In this document: piece after piece, positions 1 through 9,381 of the stretch
Numbering within the stretch: the stretch's first letter is position 1
How the letters are laid out: each line of letters starts with the position of its first letter
NCBI RefSeq assembly: GCF_024347595.1
Contig: NZ_AP025507.1
Coordinates: 806,001 to 870,000, forward strand
Length of the DNA: 64,000 bases
From: Vibrio pomeroyi
GTDB taxonomy: Bacteria; Pseudomonadota; Gammaproteobacteria; Enterobacterales; Vibrionaceae
Direction of reading: 5' to 3'
The notes under the pieces: model-generated
Seen by the model: only the letters and a program-made list of their open reading frames with translations
Databases searched by the model: none
Told to the model about the DNA's origin: nothing
Made by a program: the position numbers and the translations under genes

Positions 1-804
1 GAGCAACAAGACCAAGCGCGTGTTGATACGCTGAATAATATCCAGACTCTAGAAAGTAGCCTAGATATCGTTATTCGTGAACGCAACATGCTCAAAGACG
101 TGGTCGCGAGCGGCGCGGTTGCTGAGGTTGAACTGCTGAAGCTGAACCGTGATGTGGTGAAGCTGAAAGGCGATATTGCCAGCTCAAAAGTGGCGGCTCA
201 AAAACAGATAGCTGCTTACTCAGAATCGATAGCGGATCATCGCAGCATCGCACTCGACTTTCGTGCCAAGGTACAAGGTCAATTGAATGAAGTGGCCAGT
301 AAAATCGCGCAATTGAACGAAAGCCAACAGGCGATTGCCGACCAGTTGAAACGAACTGAAATTTTGGCGCCCGTCGATGGCACGGTGAAAGAGATATTTG
401 TTCGCACCATTGGCGGTGTGGTGAGGCCGGGTGAGCCAATTATTGAGCTGATTCCGTCGAACAGCCAGTTGATTGTTGAAGCCAGAATCTCGCCACAGGA
501 TATTGCCTTCGTGCATAAAGGTTTGGGCGCCACGATTAAATTCACTGCTTATGATTTTGTCATTTATGGTGGGCTTAAAGGCGAGGTGACTTATGTCAGT
601 GCTGACGCCTTGCAAACAGAAGATGGCAACGCCTATTACCGAGCCCATATTCAGTTAAATGAAGACCAACAACAAAACTCTGCCTTTAGCATTATCCCAG
701 GAATGCAAGTGGCGGTTGATATCTTAACCGGTGAAAAAACAGTATTGAGTTATTGGTTAAAACCTATTTTACGAGCTAAGGAAAACTCACTTCGCGAACG
801 ATGA
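1..804 (+). CDS. HlyD-family type I secretion adaptor, C-terminal part
   Basis: The frame is open from the first base, so this is the C-terminal 267 residues of a membrane fusion protein that joins an inner-membrane ABC exporter to an outer-membrane TolC-type channel. A long helical, coiled-coil stretch is followed by the lipoyl-type half-motif (LAPVDGTVKEIFVRTIGG) and a beta-barrel region ending in GMQVAVDIL..TGEKTVLSYWLKPI, the usual HlyD/LapC C-terminal signature. A TolC-like gene follows after 34 bp on the same strand. The ABC transporter and the exported protein should lie to the left of the window. The substrate cannot be read from this piece; large adhesins are common clients of such clusters in Vibrio. 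Confidence 0.93.
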   Translation, partial: EQQDQARVDTLNNIQTLESSLDIVIRERNMLKDVVASGAVAEVELLKLNRDVVKLKGDIASSKVAAQKQIAAYSESIADHRSIALDFRAKVQGQLNEVASKIAQLNESQQAIADQLKRTEILAPVDGTVKEIFVRTIGGVVRPGEPIIELIPSNSQLIVEARISPQDIAFVHKGLGATIKFTAYDFVIYGGLKGEVTYVSADALQTEDGNAYYRAHIQLNEDQQQNSAFSIIPGMQVAVDILTGEKTVLSYWLKPILRAKENSLRER

Positions 805-838
805 AGTGGGTTAAAGCATAAATATAAAAGGAAGTGTA

Positions 839-2152
839 ATGCATTCAAAATTCTTACTCTCTTCTTGCTTACTAATGAGCGGACTGTCTCAAGCAGCCTC
901 ATTGGAAGAGTCCGTGGCCTTTGCCATAGACTACAGCCCAGAGATATTGGCGCAGTACTCCCGATACCAGTCGGTGATAAGAGACGGTGACGCTGCAGGC
1001 GGTTTGTATATGCCGCAAGTTAATCTGTACGCGGCTGCAGGTTATGAAGAGACGCGTTATAACAGTGGTAGCAAACTTGACACTGATGACCGTGGACTAA
1101 CGCGAACAGAAATCGGCGTTAAAGTCTCCCAGTTACTATTCGATGGTTTTAAAACAACGTCGAACGTCGACCGACTAACATTTGAAGCTGAGGCTGAACG
1201 TTTAACCCTGATTTCACGTGCTGAAAATGTATCGTTAGATGTGGTGAGAAACTATCTCGATATCTTGAAAGCTGAGACGCTGCTTGAACTGTCCAAGCGT
1301 AATGTAAAAGAGCATCAAGAAATCTATCAAGACATCCAAGATAAAAAGAGTAAAGGCCTAAGTAGTAACTCGGATCTGGCTCAAATCTCTGCTCGTGTTG
1401 CGACGGCGCAATCTTCATTGATAGCTGCTCAGAACAACCTGTTTGATTTGCAAACTCAGTACCTACGTTTAGTGGGCAAGCCTGCTGTAAATTTGGTTTA
1501 TCCCCGTTTTGATTACGCTCTATTACCAAGCTCAGCACAGGTCGCACTTGAACAAGCTGTCGAGAATCACCCAGAAATCAAAGCCTCTTTGCTTGATATC
1601 GATGCCGCTCGGAAAGAGATGCGTAGAGAGAAAGGCGATTACTATCCAGAAGTAAAACTGGAACTTCATGCCAACAAAAATGACAACGTGTCTAACCCAC
1701 CGGGTGGTGTTGATGAAGACGCGAGAATCATGCTGACCATGGATTATGATCTGTTTAACGGCTTCTCTACTGACTCTCGTGTTGAATCGTCAGCATGGCG
1801 TGTTGAAGAGGCAAGAGCGATTCGCGTGAGAACCGAGCGTGAAGTGAAAGAGGGTACTCAACTTGCTTGGAACGCCTACAAAATGCTTGAACAACAAAAG
1901 TCTCTACTTCAACAGAACGTGGACGCGGCCAAAATTGCAGAACTGGGTTACATCCAACAATTTAATGTAGGTAGACGAAGCCTGTTGGATGTACTCGATG
2001 CAAAAGTGGAAGTGTTCTTGGCTCGAAGAAACTTCATCAGCACTGAATACGATCAAACGTTAGCGGCATACCGCGTACTGAACGCGATGGGCATGTTGAC
2101 CTACGCATTAAGGGTTGAACACCCAGAAGAGTGGCAAGGGGAGAACAAGTAA
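839..2152 (+). CDS. TolC-family outer-membrane channel of type I secretion
   Basis: 437 residues with a signal peptide of about 20 (MHSKFLLSSCLLMSGLSQAA). Two repeated outer-membrane-efflux halves are visible, with long amphipathic helices typical of the TolC periplasmic tunnel. It should form the outer-membrane exit for the adaptor encoded just upstream. A GGAAG Shine-Dalgarno lies 6 nt before the ATG. The stop overlaps the next start (TAATG), so it is translationally coupled to the OmpA-like lipoprotein. Annotated relatives are often called agglutination proteins or LapE-type channels; that specific role is inference. Confidence 0.92.
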   Translation: MHSKFLLSSCLLMSGLSQAASLEESVAFAIDYSPEILAQYSRYQSVIRDGDAAGGLYMPQVNLYAAAGYEETRYNSGSKLDTDDRGLTRTEIGVKVSQLLFDGFKTTSNVDRLTFEAEAERLTLISRAENVSLDVVRNYLDILKAETLLELSKRNVKEHQEIYQDIQDKKSKGLSSNSDLAQISARVATAQSSLIAAQNNLFDLQTQYLRLVGKPAVNLVYPRFDYALLPSSAQVALEQAVENHPEIKASLLDIDAARKEMRREKGDYYPEVKLELHANKNDNVSNPPGGVDEDARIMLTMDYDLFNGFSTDSRVESSAWRVEEARAIRVRTEREVKEGTQLAWNAYKMLEQQKSLLQQNVDAAKIAELGYIQQFNVGRRSLLDVLDAKVEVFLARRNFISTEYDQTLAAYRVLNAMGMLTYALRVEHPEEWQGENK

Positions 2153-2790
2153 TGAGATATTTTAAACTAGCGCTACTTAGTTCTATCTTGCTAATGGGTT
2201 GTGCAGAAACGCCCGACACGACAATGACTCGTCATCAAATTGATGATCTAGCGGATGATGACCGTGATGGGGTGATTAACCAACGCGATCTTTGTGCTGA
2301 TACTCCAGAAGGCGTAACGGTAGATATTAAAGGCTGTGCCAATTGGAAAATCGTCGAAGATGTTGAAGTGTTAAGCGTGGCATTTGATTTCGATAAGTAC
2401 GCCCTTAAACCTGAACATACTGCGGTACTCAATGAACTTGTTCGTTTACTGGGAGAACAGCCAGACGCATCGGTGACTTTGGTTGGCGATACCAGTTCTG
2501 AGGGTACAAACACTTATAACAAGGCACTGGCGAAGAAAAGGACTGGCGTGATTCGAGATGCACTGATTGACAGAGGCATCGATGGTGAGCGAATTTTCGA
2601 ACAAGAATTTACCCAAATAACCAGCTTAACTCAGCATCTTCATAAGCGTAAGCGCAGGACCATCGCAGTGTTAAAAACAGAGAGCATGGAAGTGAATCCA
2701 TCTTGGAATATCTTCACCTCAGAGATGCAGCTCGACAGTAACAGCGATGTGGAATCTAAGACATCGATTGACCCAGTAGGAGGCCAGTAA
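2152..2790 (+). CDS. OmpA-family lipoprotein with calcium-repeat linker
   Basis: Start chosen at the ATG overlapping the tolC-like stop. The N-terminus (MRYFKLALLSSILLMGC) is a lipoprotein signal with lipobox LLMGC. After it comes a thrombospondin type 3-like acidic segment (DDDRDGVINQRDLC..TPEG), then an OmpA C-terminal peptidoglycan-binding domain (VAFDFDKYALKP ... SEGTNTYNKALAKKR). It probably anchors the secretion complex or a surface protein to the cell wall. The stop overlaps the next ATG by one base (TAATG), so the last three genes of this cluster are tightly coupled. Confidence 0.9.
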   Translation: MRYFKLALLSSILLMGCAETPDTTMTRHQIDDLADDDRDGVINQRDLCADTPEGVTVDIKGCANWKIVEDVEVLSVAFDFDKYALKPEHTAVLNELVRLLGEQPDASVTLVGDTSSEGTNTYNKALAKKRTGVIRDALIDRGIDGERIFEQEFTQITSLTQHLHKRKRRTIAVLKTESMEVNPSWNIFTSEMQLDSNSDVESKTSIDPVGGQ

Positions 2791-3734
2791 TGAAACGTCT
2801 ATCGAATAAATCGAGCTTACTACTTGCTGCTGTACCTATGTTGTTCTCGGCATCGACGTTCGCAAGTGATGCCAGTGAAATTGGTTTGGTCGCAATTGAG
2901 CCGAATATGCAGGGCCTTGTTGAAGACTTACTTAAGAGCCAAGAGATCGATCTAGATATCTTGCTGAGTGATAGCGTCCCAGAGCAGATGATCATGCAAC
3001 GCTCACGCGTTGGTATTACTTCCAAAAAGTGGACTGACAAAGAGATGGCTAGGTTCGACATGCGCTACGGCTATAGGCCGACAGAGCTGATGTTTACCGC
3101 CGACGTGATTGCGATTTTAGCGAATGAGAATAACCCTGCAACATCCATCAGTGTCGCTGAACTTATCGATGTGTTTGGTTGCTCTAACGACCCTAAACAT
3201 CCCAAATGGACGCCAAGTAGTGACACTCGAGGTGGTGAAAGCCTAGACACACACATGTTGCCTTTCGCTATCGACCATAATCTGCAAGGCCATACTACGT
3301 TTTCTAGTTGGGTCGAGTGTGGATCTGACGGAGAGTATGCGAATACTCAATTCTTAGCGGATCTGCCGGATCTGATTAACAAGATCGAAGACGAGGATGC
3401 CGCCATTGGTTACACCGTCTACTCAGATCAAATCTCAGATGTGAAATGGCTGAGTGTGGTTGATAATCTAGGTGTGAACTACGACTTAAACAAAGAGACG
3501 ATCCTCTCTGGTCGTTACCCATTAGCCACGGTTTATTACATGTACCTGAATATTCCAGCGCATCGTAAAGGGTTTACTGAGCAAGAGAAGTTCTTTGTTG
3601 GGCTTACTTTGTCGGAAGAACATCAAAGCGTGTTGAATCAATACGGTTTCATCAGTTTGCCGCCAGAAGCCATTCAACGTAATAAAGTAAGACTATCGCT
3701 TGAAGAGCCAGCAATAGAAGGTGGCTATAAATAA
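2790..3734 (+). CDS. PstS-like periplasmic substrate-binding-fold protein
   Basis: 314 residues with a cleavable signal peptide (…LFSASTFASDA). The body has the layout of PBP-like/PstS proteins (ITSKKWTDKEMARF, LANENNPATSISVAELIDVFG, the segment that binds oxyanions in PstS), but the canonical SGS-T phosphate loop near the N-terminus is missing, so phosphate binding is doubtful. It is the last gene of the type I secretion operon, coupled by a TAATG overlap to the OmpA-like gene, which argues for a role in export or surface attachment rather than in phosphate uptake. A strong terminator follows about 100 bp later. Confidence 0.8.
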   Translation: MKRLSNKSSLLLAAVPMLFSASTFASDASEIGLVAIEPNMQGLVEDLLKSQEIDLDILLSDSVPEQMIMQRSRVGITSKKWTDKEMARFDMRYGYRPTELMFTADVIAILANENNPATSISVAELIDVFGCSNDPKHPKWTPSSDTRGGESLDTHMLPFAIDHNLQGHTTFSSWVECGSDGEYANTQFLADLPDLINKIEDEDAAIGYTVYSDQISDVKWLSVVDNLGVNYDLNKETILSGRYPLATVYYMYLNIPAHRKGFTEQEKFFVGLTLSEEHQSVLNQYGFISLPPEAIQRNKVRLSLEEPAIEGGYK

Positions 3735-3835
3735 TTGGTATGATGTGTTGTATGTGAGGCATGGGAATGGTATTGTTAGTTCCGTAATGGTTCTCAACGT
3801 GACGAATTACGTTATTCGGCGATAGAATTTATCTA

Positions 3836-3860
3836 GCGGGCATGTATGCCCGTTTTTTTT
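3836..3860 (+). terminator. Rho-independent terminator of the secretion operon
   Basis: Stem CGGGCAT/ATGCCCG with a very tight loop, followed by eight T residues. It ends the operon that finishes at 3734. Confidence 0.85.
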
Positions 3861-3944
3861 CGCCTAAAATTTGTGGCTCTGGCGTTTGTTTGTTGATTGG
3901 TCGCGTATAATGGACGGTTCTTATCGCGCAAAATAAGCACAATC

Positions 3945-4532
3945 ATGAGAACTTTTCCTACCTTAATCTTACCTTTGTTACTGGTTTTGAATGCCATTGT
4001 ATTCTCCGTACAAGCAACCGAAAGCTGGTGGCTGCGAACGGTATTCAACACAAGTTCAGATCAGCCAAGTGCTCAAAACTATATTAACGATATCGATCTC
4101 ATGGATTGTGGTGACATAGAAGGCACTCTGCTGTGCAGTGACCAAACCAAATATTACGATCTGGATGTTTACGTTGAACTGGAGTTAAGTGAATCAAGCA
4201 TTGAAGTAGTCCGCATAAGCTTGCCGTATTCAAACCTAAGTTACACCAAGCTTCAGGCTTACCTTCGTCAAGATGGCTTTGCTCTGAGTTTTATTCGTAT
4301 TGGGGAAGATGAGTTTGATGTCGTCGCTCAACTCGAACACGCAAAACGTGAGGGCGTTGGTTTTGATGAGGTAGATAAGCAGCTAGTAGAATTTATTAAT
4401 GCGCCACACCATTCATCTGATCAAGTGAGTTTATGGAACGTTCCTAGCTCATCGAATGCTAGTTTGTCTTCTCCTCGGGTTCAGTTACACAGTGATGGTG
4501 ATAACTTAACAGTTGAACTAAATCGCTTTTAA
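3945..4532 (+). CDS. secreted hypothetical protein
   Basis: 195 residues. The start at 3945 is preferred over an in-frame upstream ATG at 3897 because it puts a clean signal peptide at the N-terminus (MRTFPTLILPLLLVLNAIVFSVQA). Two cysteines in the mature part (DLMDCGDIEGTLLC) could form a disulfide. The body is acidic and rich in beta-like segments. I recognise no family. It stands alone between the secretion-operon terminator and an aldo/keto reductase. Confidence 0.7.
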   Translation: MRTFPTLILPLLLVLNAIVFSVQATESWWLRTVFNTSSDQPSAQNYINDIDLMDCGDIEGTLLCSDQTKYYDLDVYVELELSESSIEVVRISLPYSNLSYTKLQAYLRQDGFALSFIRIGEDEFDVVAQLEHAKREGVGFDEVDKQLVEFINAPHHSSDQVSLWNVPSSSNASLSSPRVQLHSDGDNLTVELNRF

Positions 4533-4749
4533 TTGCTCAAATTTATAGATGCTTTCGTAATTCATTAGAGAGAATAAGCCTTTTGGAATAAAGGTTCACG
4601 GGCAGACAGCAAGTTATTATTCATTTTAGTGTTCGTTTTTCTGTGGCTCTCACATTTTTGGCAAGCGTTTACTTTTGCCATTTGTTATACGTTGAGCCTT
4701 CGGTAAAACGAGCATAGGATACGTTCAGTATTGATAAAGGAGACAACCC

Positions 4750-5658
4750 ATGGTTGCAAGAGTAACGACAGCGCCACAAGGCCCAGAACTTTCTGAGTTG
4801 GTGCAAGGATACTGGCGTACAGCTGAATGGGGCATGACCCCGCAACAACGCCTGACTTTCCTTAAGCAGCACATTGATCTTGGCATCACAACTGTTGATC
4901 ACGCGGATATCTACGGTAACTACCAATGTGAAAAGTTGTTTGGTGAAGCATTAGCGCTTGAGCCGAGCCTTCGTGATGATATTCAAATCGTCACCAAGTG
5001 CGATATCAATTTGTGTGGTGACCACACTCCTGATCGTAAGATCAATCACTATGACACCAGCGCGCACCATATTTACCAATCAGTAAATAACTCACTAGAG
5101 CGCCTCGGTGTTAACGATATCGACGTATTGCTGATTCATCGCCCAGATGTACTGATGGATGCCGATGAAGTAGCAGAAGCGTTCGCAGAGCTGCATAAAG
5201 TCGGTAAAGTTAAGCACTTTGGTGTTTCTAACTTTTCACCGCGTCAGTTCGAACTGCTTCAATCTCGCCTTGGTAAGCCATTAGTAACTAACCAAGTTGA
5301 AATTAACCCACTGAACTTCGAAGTTGCCCATGATGGCACGCTAGATCAACTGCAGATGAACCGCATTCGCCCAATGGCGTGGTCTTGTCTTGGTGGTGGT
5401 AGCATCTTCAGTGGAGATTCAGCACAAGCGATTCGTGTTCGTGATGAGCTAGAAGCGATTCGTCAAGAAGTGGGTGCAGACAGCGTTGATCAAGTGATTT
5501 ACGCTTGGGTTCGTCGTTTACCGTCTAATCCAATTGCGATTATTGGCTCAGGTAAGATTGAACGTGTGGAGACGGCTGTTGATGCACTGAAAATTGAACT
5601 GACTCGCGAGCAGTGGTACCGCGTATGGGTAGCATCTAAAGGTCATGGTGTGCCATAG
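4750..5658 (+). CDS. aldo/keto reductase (YdhF-like)
   Basis: 302 residues with the TIM-barrel AKR layout. The likely catalytic tetrad is D50, Y55 (DHADIYGNY), K83 (VTKCD) and H130 (LLIHRPD). NADPH-binding motifs appear near the C-terminus (AIIGSGKIERV). The sequence resembles E. coli YdhF, an NADPH-dependent carbonyl reductase of unknown physiological substrate. An AAGGAGA Shine-Dalgarno sits just before the ATG. It is a single-gene unit closed by a terminator at 5681-5706. Confidence 0.9.
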   Translation: MVARVTTAPQGPELSELVQGYWRTAEWGMTPQQRLTFLKQHIDLGITTVDHADIYGNYQCEKLFGEALALEPSLRDDIQIVTKCDINLCGDHTPDRKINHYDTSAHHIYQSVNNSLERLGVNDIDVLLIHRPDVLMDADEVAEAFAELHKVGKVKHFGVSNFSPRQFELLQSRLGKPLVTNQVEINPLNFEVAHDGTLDQLQMNRIRPMAWSCLGGGSIFSGDSAQAIRVRDELEAIRQEVGADSVDQVIYAWVRRLPSNPIAIIGSGKIERVETAVDALKIELTREQWYRVWVASKGHGVP

Positions 5659-5680
5659 AAAGCAATTTACATAGAAGCAA

Positions 5681-5706
5681 AAGCCAGCTAAGAAGCTGGC
5701 TTTTTT
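5681..5706 (+). terminator. Rho-independent terminator after the aldo/keto reductase
   Basis: Stem AAGCCAGCT/AGCTGGCTT with a 4-nt loop and a six-T tail. Confidence 0.9.
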
Positions 5707-5805
5707 GTGTTCGCCTAACATGTTGCTTCAAAACTGTGATTAAGGTGGAATAATTTTCAAAAACACTCATAATGCACTCTGTTTTTCACCAGTTGGATAT
5801 TTCCA

Positions 5806-7185
5806 TTGAGCACTTCAAAATTCTCTTCAATCGCCCTTAAACCAGAGCTTCTAAATACGTTAGATTCTCTTGGTTATACTGAAATGACGCCGATCCAAGC
5901 GTTAAGTCTTCCTACTATCCTAAATGGCAAGGACGTTATCGGTCAGGGTAAAACGGGTTCAGGTAAAACAGCTGCTTTTGGTTTAGGCGTGCTGCAGAAC
6001 CTACGCGTTAAGCGTTTCCGTGTTCAGTCTTTAGTGTTATGTCCGACTCGTGAGCTTGCAGACCAAGTAGCAAAAGAGATCCGTACTCTTGCTCGTGGTA
6101 TTCACAATATTAAAGTGCTGACACTATGTGGCGGTATGCCAATGGGCCCTCAGATTGGTTCACTAGAGCATGGCGCACACATTCTTGTGGGCACTCCTGG
6201 TCGTATTCTTGACCACCTAGAGAAAGGTCGCATTGACCTGTCTGAGCTGAATACACTTGTGTTAGATGAAGCGGATCGCATGCTAGAGATGGGTTTCCAA
6301 GACGCTTTGGATGCAGTGATTGAAGCGGCGCCAAAAGAACGCCAAACTCTGCTATTCAGTGCAACTTTCCCTAAACAGATCAAATCTGTTGCAGACCGCA
6401 TTATGCGTAACCCAGAAATGGTGAAGGTTGAATCAACGCACGATCACTCAAGCATCCAGCAACACTTCTATAAGTTAGAAGGTTCTGAAGCTCGTGATGA
6501 CGCTCTAGAGTTGCTGCTACTTCATCACCAACCGGAATCTGCGGTTGTGTTCTGTAACACCAAGAAAGAAGTGCAGAACGTAAACGATGAGCTAAGCCAC
6601 CGTGGTTTCAGTGTCATCGAACTTCATGGCGATATGGAGCAGCGTGAACGTGACCAAGCTTTGGTTCAGTTCTCAAACAAAACGATCTCGATTCTAGTTG
6701 CGACAGACGTTGCGGCTCGTGGTCTTGATGTTGATAACCTAGACGCTGTATTCAATTTTGAATTGTCTCGCGACCCTGAAGTTCACGTACACCGCATTGG
6801 TCGTACTGGCCGTGCAGGAAGCAAAGGCGTCGCTATCAGCTTCTTTAGCGAGAAAGAGATGTACCGTGTTGCTCAAATTGATGAGTACATGGATATGCCG
6901 ATTGAGCCATCTGAGCTTCCAGCAAAACCTATTGCTAAGCCGTACTACTCAAACATGGTAACCATTCAGATTGATGGCGGTAAGAAAGCTAAGCTTCGTG
7001 CAGGCGATATTCTTGGTGCATTGACTGGTCAAGGTGGTATTGATGGTAAATCAGTAGGTAAGATCAACCTATTTGCAATGCGTGCTTACGTTGCTGTAGA
7101 ACGCTCTGTCGCTAAGAAAGCACTGAACAAGATTGAATCAGGTAAAATGAAGGGTCGTCAATTCCGCGCCCGAATCCTGAAGTAA
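5806..7185 (+). CDS. dbpA: ATP-dependent RNA helicase DbpA
   Basis: 459 residues, the usual length for DbpA. DEAD-box motifs are in order: Q-motif MTPIQALSLP, motif I GKTGSGKTAAF, PTRELA, VGTPGR, motif II DEAD (VLDEADRMLEMGF), motif III SATF, ARGLD and HRIGRTGRAG. The last 75 residues form the DbpA RNA-binding domain (VTIQIDGGKKAKLRAGDILGALTG…), which in the known family binds hairpin 92 of 23S rRNA during large-subunit assembly. The start codon appears to be TTG at 5806, chosen because the protein then begins where relatives begin. Confidence 0.95.
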   Translation: MSTSKFSSIALKPELLNTLDSLGYTEMTPIQALSLPTILNGKDVIGQGKTGSGKTAAFGLGVLQNLRVKRFRVQSLVLCPTRELADQVAKEIRTLARGIHNIKVLTLCGGMPMGPQIGSLEHGAHILVGTPGRILDHLEKGRIDLSELNTLVLDEADRMLEMGFQDALDAVIEAAPKERQTLLFSATFPKQIKSVADRIMRNPEMVKVESTHDHSSIQQHFYKLEGSEARDDALELLLLHHQPESAVVFCNTKKEVQNVNDELSHRGFSVIELHGDMEQRERDQALVQFSNKTISILVATDVAARGLDVDNLDAVFNFELSRDPEVHVHRIGRTGRAGSKGVAISFFSEKEMYRVAQIDEYMDMPIEPSELPAKPIAKPYYSNMVTIQIDGGKKAKLRAGDILGALTGQGGIDGKSVGKINLFAMRAYVAVERSVAKKALNKIESGKMKGRQFRARILK

Positions 7186-7310
7186 TTCGAGACTGAAGCC
7201 CTTTACTGCGAGCTGCCATTATTAACGGCGAAGCGGTAAAGGGTGTTTCACAAAATGCCACTCAAGTTTCTTCTCTTAGGTTTATCGACCTAGTCCTCTA
7301 TATCAAAGCA

Positions 7311-7484
7311 TTATTCATCGGGTCTTATCGAATAAAGATCGTTGATATGTTTTCCTTCGCTAACATACCAATTCATCGCTTCCTGTCGATTGTGAACGAA
7401 TATCGTGATTGTGGTTATTGAACCATCATCAAAATAACAAAGCTCATATTCTAAATCGCTTGGGTGCTCAGGAATAGCGGCCAT
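7311..7484 (-). CDS. small hypothetical protein
   Basis: 57 residues (MAAIPEHPSDLEYELCYFDDGSI…). The start at 7484 is preferred to 7505 because a strong GGGAGG Shine-Dalgarno lies 7 nt upstream. It is soluble and aromatic-rich, with no recognised domain and no operon partner. Confidence 0.6.
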   Translation of the reverse strand: MAAIPEHPSDLEYELCYFDDGSITTITIFVHNRQEAMNWYVSEGKHINDLYSIRPDE

Positions 7485-7765
7485 AGCTTGCCTCCCAAAT
7501 ATCAATCATTTGAAAACGCTACCCCGTTTCTTTTATAGGGTTCGTATTACGTCAAATGAGTAATAAAATTCAAGTTACATCACTGCCGTTAATTATTTTT
7601 AGTTTAATCATTTGCCTAAATAGATGGTTTAGCAAGGTTAAGTCTCAATTTATCTGAAAGTTTTTACGAACAGCTGCTTTTATAGCTAATGTTATAAGAT
7701 CAAGAGTGAATCTGATAAAGCTGTTTACAGGTTCGCTGATCAGTAGAAGTTTGTGAGAGGGTGTA

Positions 7766-8602
7766 ATGAGAAAATGCCGTTGGTTAATGTTATTGGTGTG
7801 CTTCCTATTTGCTGGGTGTGGGACTAAATTCGCCTATAACAATATCAGTTGGTTTGCGGTCAGCTATATCGAAGACTTTGTTTCCTTATCTAATAGTCAA
7901 GAGTCCGAGTTAGAAGCCCGTCTAGACTCATTGCAAGCCTGGCATAAAGAAACTCAACTCCCACTGTACATTTCGCAATTAGAAGCGCTTCAAAGTATTA
8001 CTCGTCCTGATATGAACTCTGCGTTTATCGTCGACCAAAGTGAGCAAATTAAAAATCATATTCGCTCGATCGTTAATAAGTTTGCACCCGATGTTTACTC
8101 GTTAAGTATGCAACTTAGCGCTAAGCAAGATAGCGAGTTCTTAAAAAACTTTAGAGAAAAGCAGCAAGACTATTACGAAGAAAGATTGTCGTTGAATGAC
8201 GAAGATTCCAGAGAGCGATATCGAAATCGGATAGAAGAGAGACTAGAGCGATGGCTAGGGTCGGTATCGAAAGAACAAAAGCAGATTATTTTTACTTGGT
8301 CTCAAGAGTGGGTAAATACCAACGATAACTGGCGCCAATATCAAAATAATACCTACCAAGATCTCACAACATTGATGGAAAAGAAGAGTGACCTGCATAT
8401 CGCTCAGCCAATTATTATGAACTTGCTTCTGAACAACGAAGCTTATTATCCAGACGAATTGGAATCTAAGCTTAATAAGAATATGCAGACATCAGCCAAA
8501 TTCTTGGCGGATATCGCCGCAACCAGTAGTGATAAGCAATGGTCTTATTTCATGAATGAATTAGAGAGCCTCAAATCTACACTGGTGACACTGCAGGAGT
8601 AG
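7766..8602 (+). CDS. DUF6279-type lipoprotein
   Basis: 278 residues with a lipoprotein signal (MRKCRWLMLLVCFLFAGC). The body is almost wholly helical and charged, with long coiled-coil-like stretches (EKQQDYYEERLSLNDEDSRERYRNRIEERLERWLG). This matches the gammaproteobacterial DUF6279 lipoproteins (KFAYNNISWFAVSYIEDFV), whose function is unknown. It is a single gene with a GAGGG Shine-Dalgarno, and the bidirectional terminator at 8630-8663 follows. Confidence 0.85.
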   Translation: MRKCRWLMLLVCFLFAGCGTKFAYNNISWFAVSYIEDFVSLSNSQESELEARLDSLQAWHKETQLPLYISQLEALQSITRPDMNSAFIVDQSEQIKNHIRSIVNKFAPDVYSLSMQLSAKQDSEFLKNFREKQQDYYEERLSLNDEDSRERYRNRIEERLERWLGSVSKEQKQIIFTWSQEWVNTNDNWRQYQNNTYQDLTTLMEKKSDLHIAQPIIMNLLLNNEAYYPDELESKLNKNMQTSAKFLADIAATSSDKQWSYFMNELESLKSTLVTLQE

Positions 8603-8629
8603 GGTACAAGTAAGCTTCGTTAATAACTA

Positions 8630-8663
8630 AAAAGGCTGATCGTGTTAAACCCATCAGCCTTTC
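8630..8663. terminator. bidirectional terminator
   Basis: Stem AAAGGCTGAT/ATCAGCCTTT between convergent genes (the DUF6279 lipoprotein on + and the exonuclease on -). Confidence 0.75.
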
Positions 8664-8687
8664 AATCATTATCGTATGGTAAGGGTT

Positions 8688-9311
8688 TTAACCTCGATTA
8701 CTCATCAACAGCTTTGGAATAGAGCCTTTCGCTGTCTTCGATATTTTTTGCATCAGTTGAAAGCTTGGCTGTTGAATGCCGTGGTCGCTTTGCAGTTCAT
8801 CAATCATCAATAACCATAAGCGTGCTGTCATCTCTGAATCGGCTAACGCCCTGTGGAAAGTGCCGTCATTGTCGATATTCTTGAAACGCACAAGGTCGCC
8901 TAGCTTATGAGTCGGTGCGTCTTGGATTAGACGACGAGCAATCAGCATTGAGCATGCAAATTGTCCATTGTAATCGCGACCAATATTATCTAATTCCGCA
9001 TCAAGAAAGCGCTTATCAAATGAGGCATTGTGAGCGACAAGTTGGCTGTCTTGAATGAAGTCTGCAAACTCTTCCATCACTTCACTGCAACTGGCCGCTG
9101 TGCTTAACATACGGTTACTGATTCCGGTATAACCTTCAATGAATCCACTGACACGAAACCCTGGGTTCATGAGTTGTTGGAAGGTGTCGACGACTTCGCC
9201 GTTAACGAGTTTCACCGCACCGATTTCAATCGCTCTGTCACCCATGTTTGGTGATAAGCCTGTGGTTTCGAAATCGAGAACGATAACGGAGTCTGCGGAG
9301 TTGGGAGCCAT
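8688..9311 (-). CDS. DnaQ-like 3'-5' exonuclease
   Basis: 207 residues with a DEDDh exonuclease domain: ExoI DFETTG (about residue 13), ExoII HNASFDKRFLD and ExoIII H..LADSEMT. It resembles the epsilon subunit of DNA polymerase III, but it is shorter and is not next to a polymerase gene, so it is more likely a stand-alone nuclease in repair or RNA turnover. Confidence 0.9.
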   Translation of the reverse strand: MAPNSADSVIVLDFETTGLSPNMGDRAIEIGAVKLVNGEVVDTFQQLMNPGFRVSGFIEGYTGISNRMLSTAASCSEVMEEFADFIQDSQLVAHNASFDKRFLDAELDNIGRDYNGQFACSMLIARRLIQDAPTHKLGDLVRFKNIDNDGTFHRALADSEMTARLWLLMIDELQSDHGIQQPSFQLMQKISKTAKGSIPKLLMSNRG

Positions 9312-9381
9312 CGTGTTTCCTAATTGCTATTGTGTGGTATCGCTTTATATGAGGCGCTTGGTGCTATTACAAGTTAAGCTA

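Noticed and set aside
7198..7245. CCCTTTAC/GTAAAGGG inverted repeat after dbpA
   Set aside because: Long loop and no proper T-run; it may help termination but is not a clear terminator.
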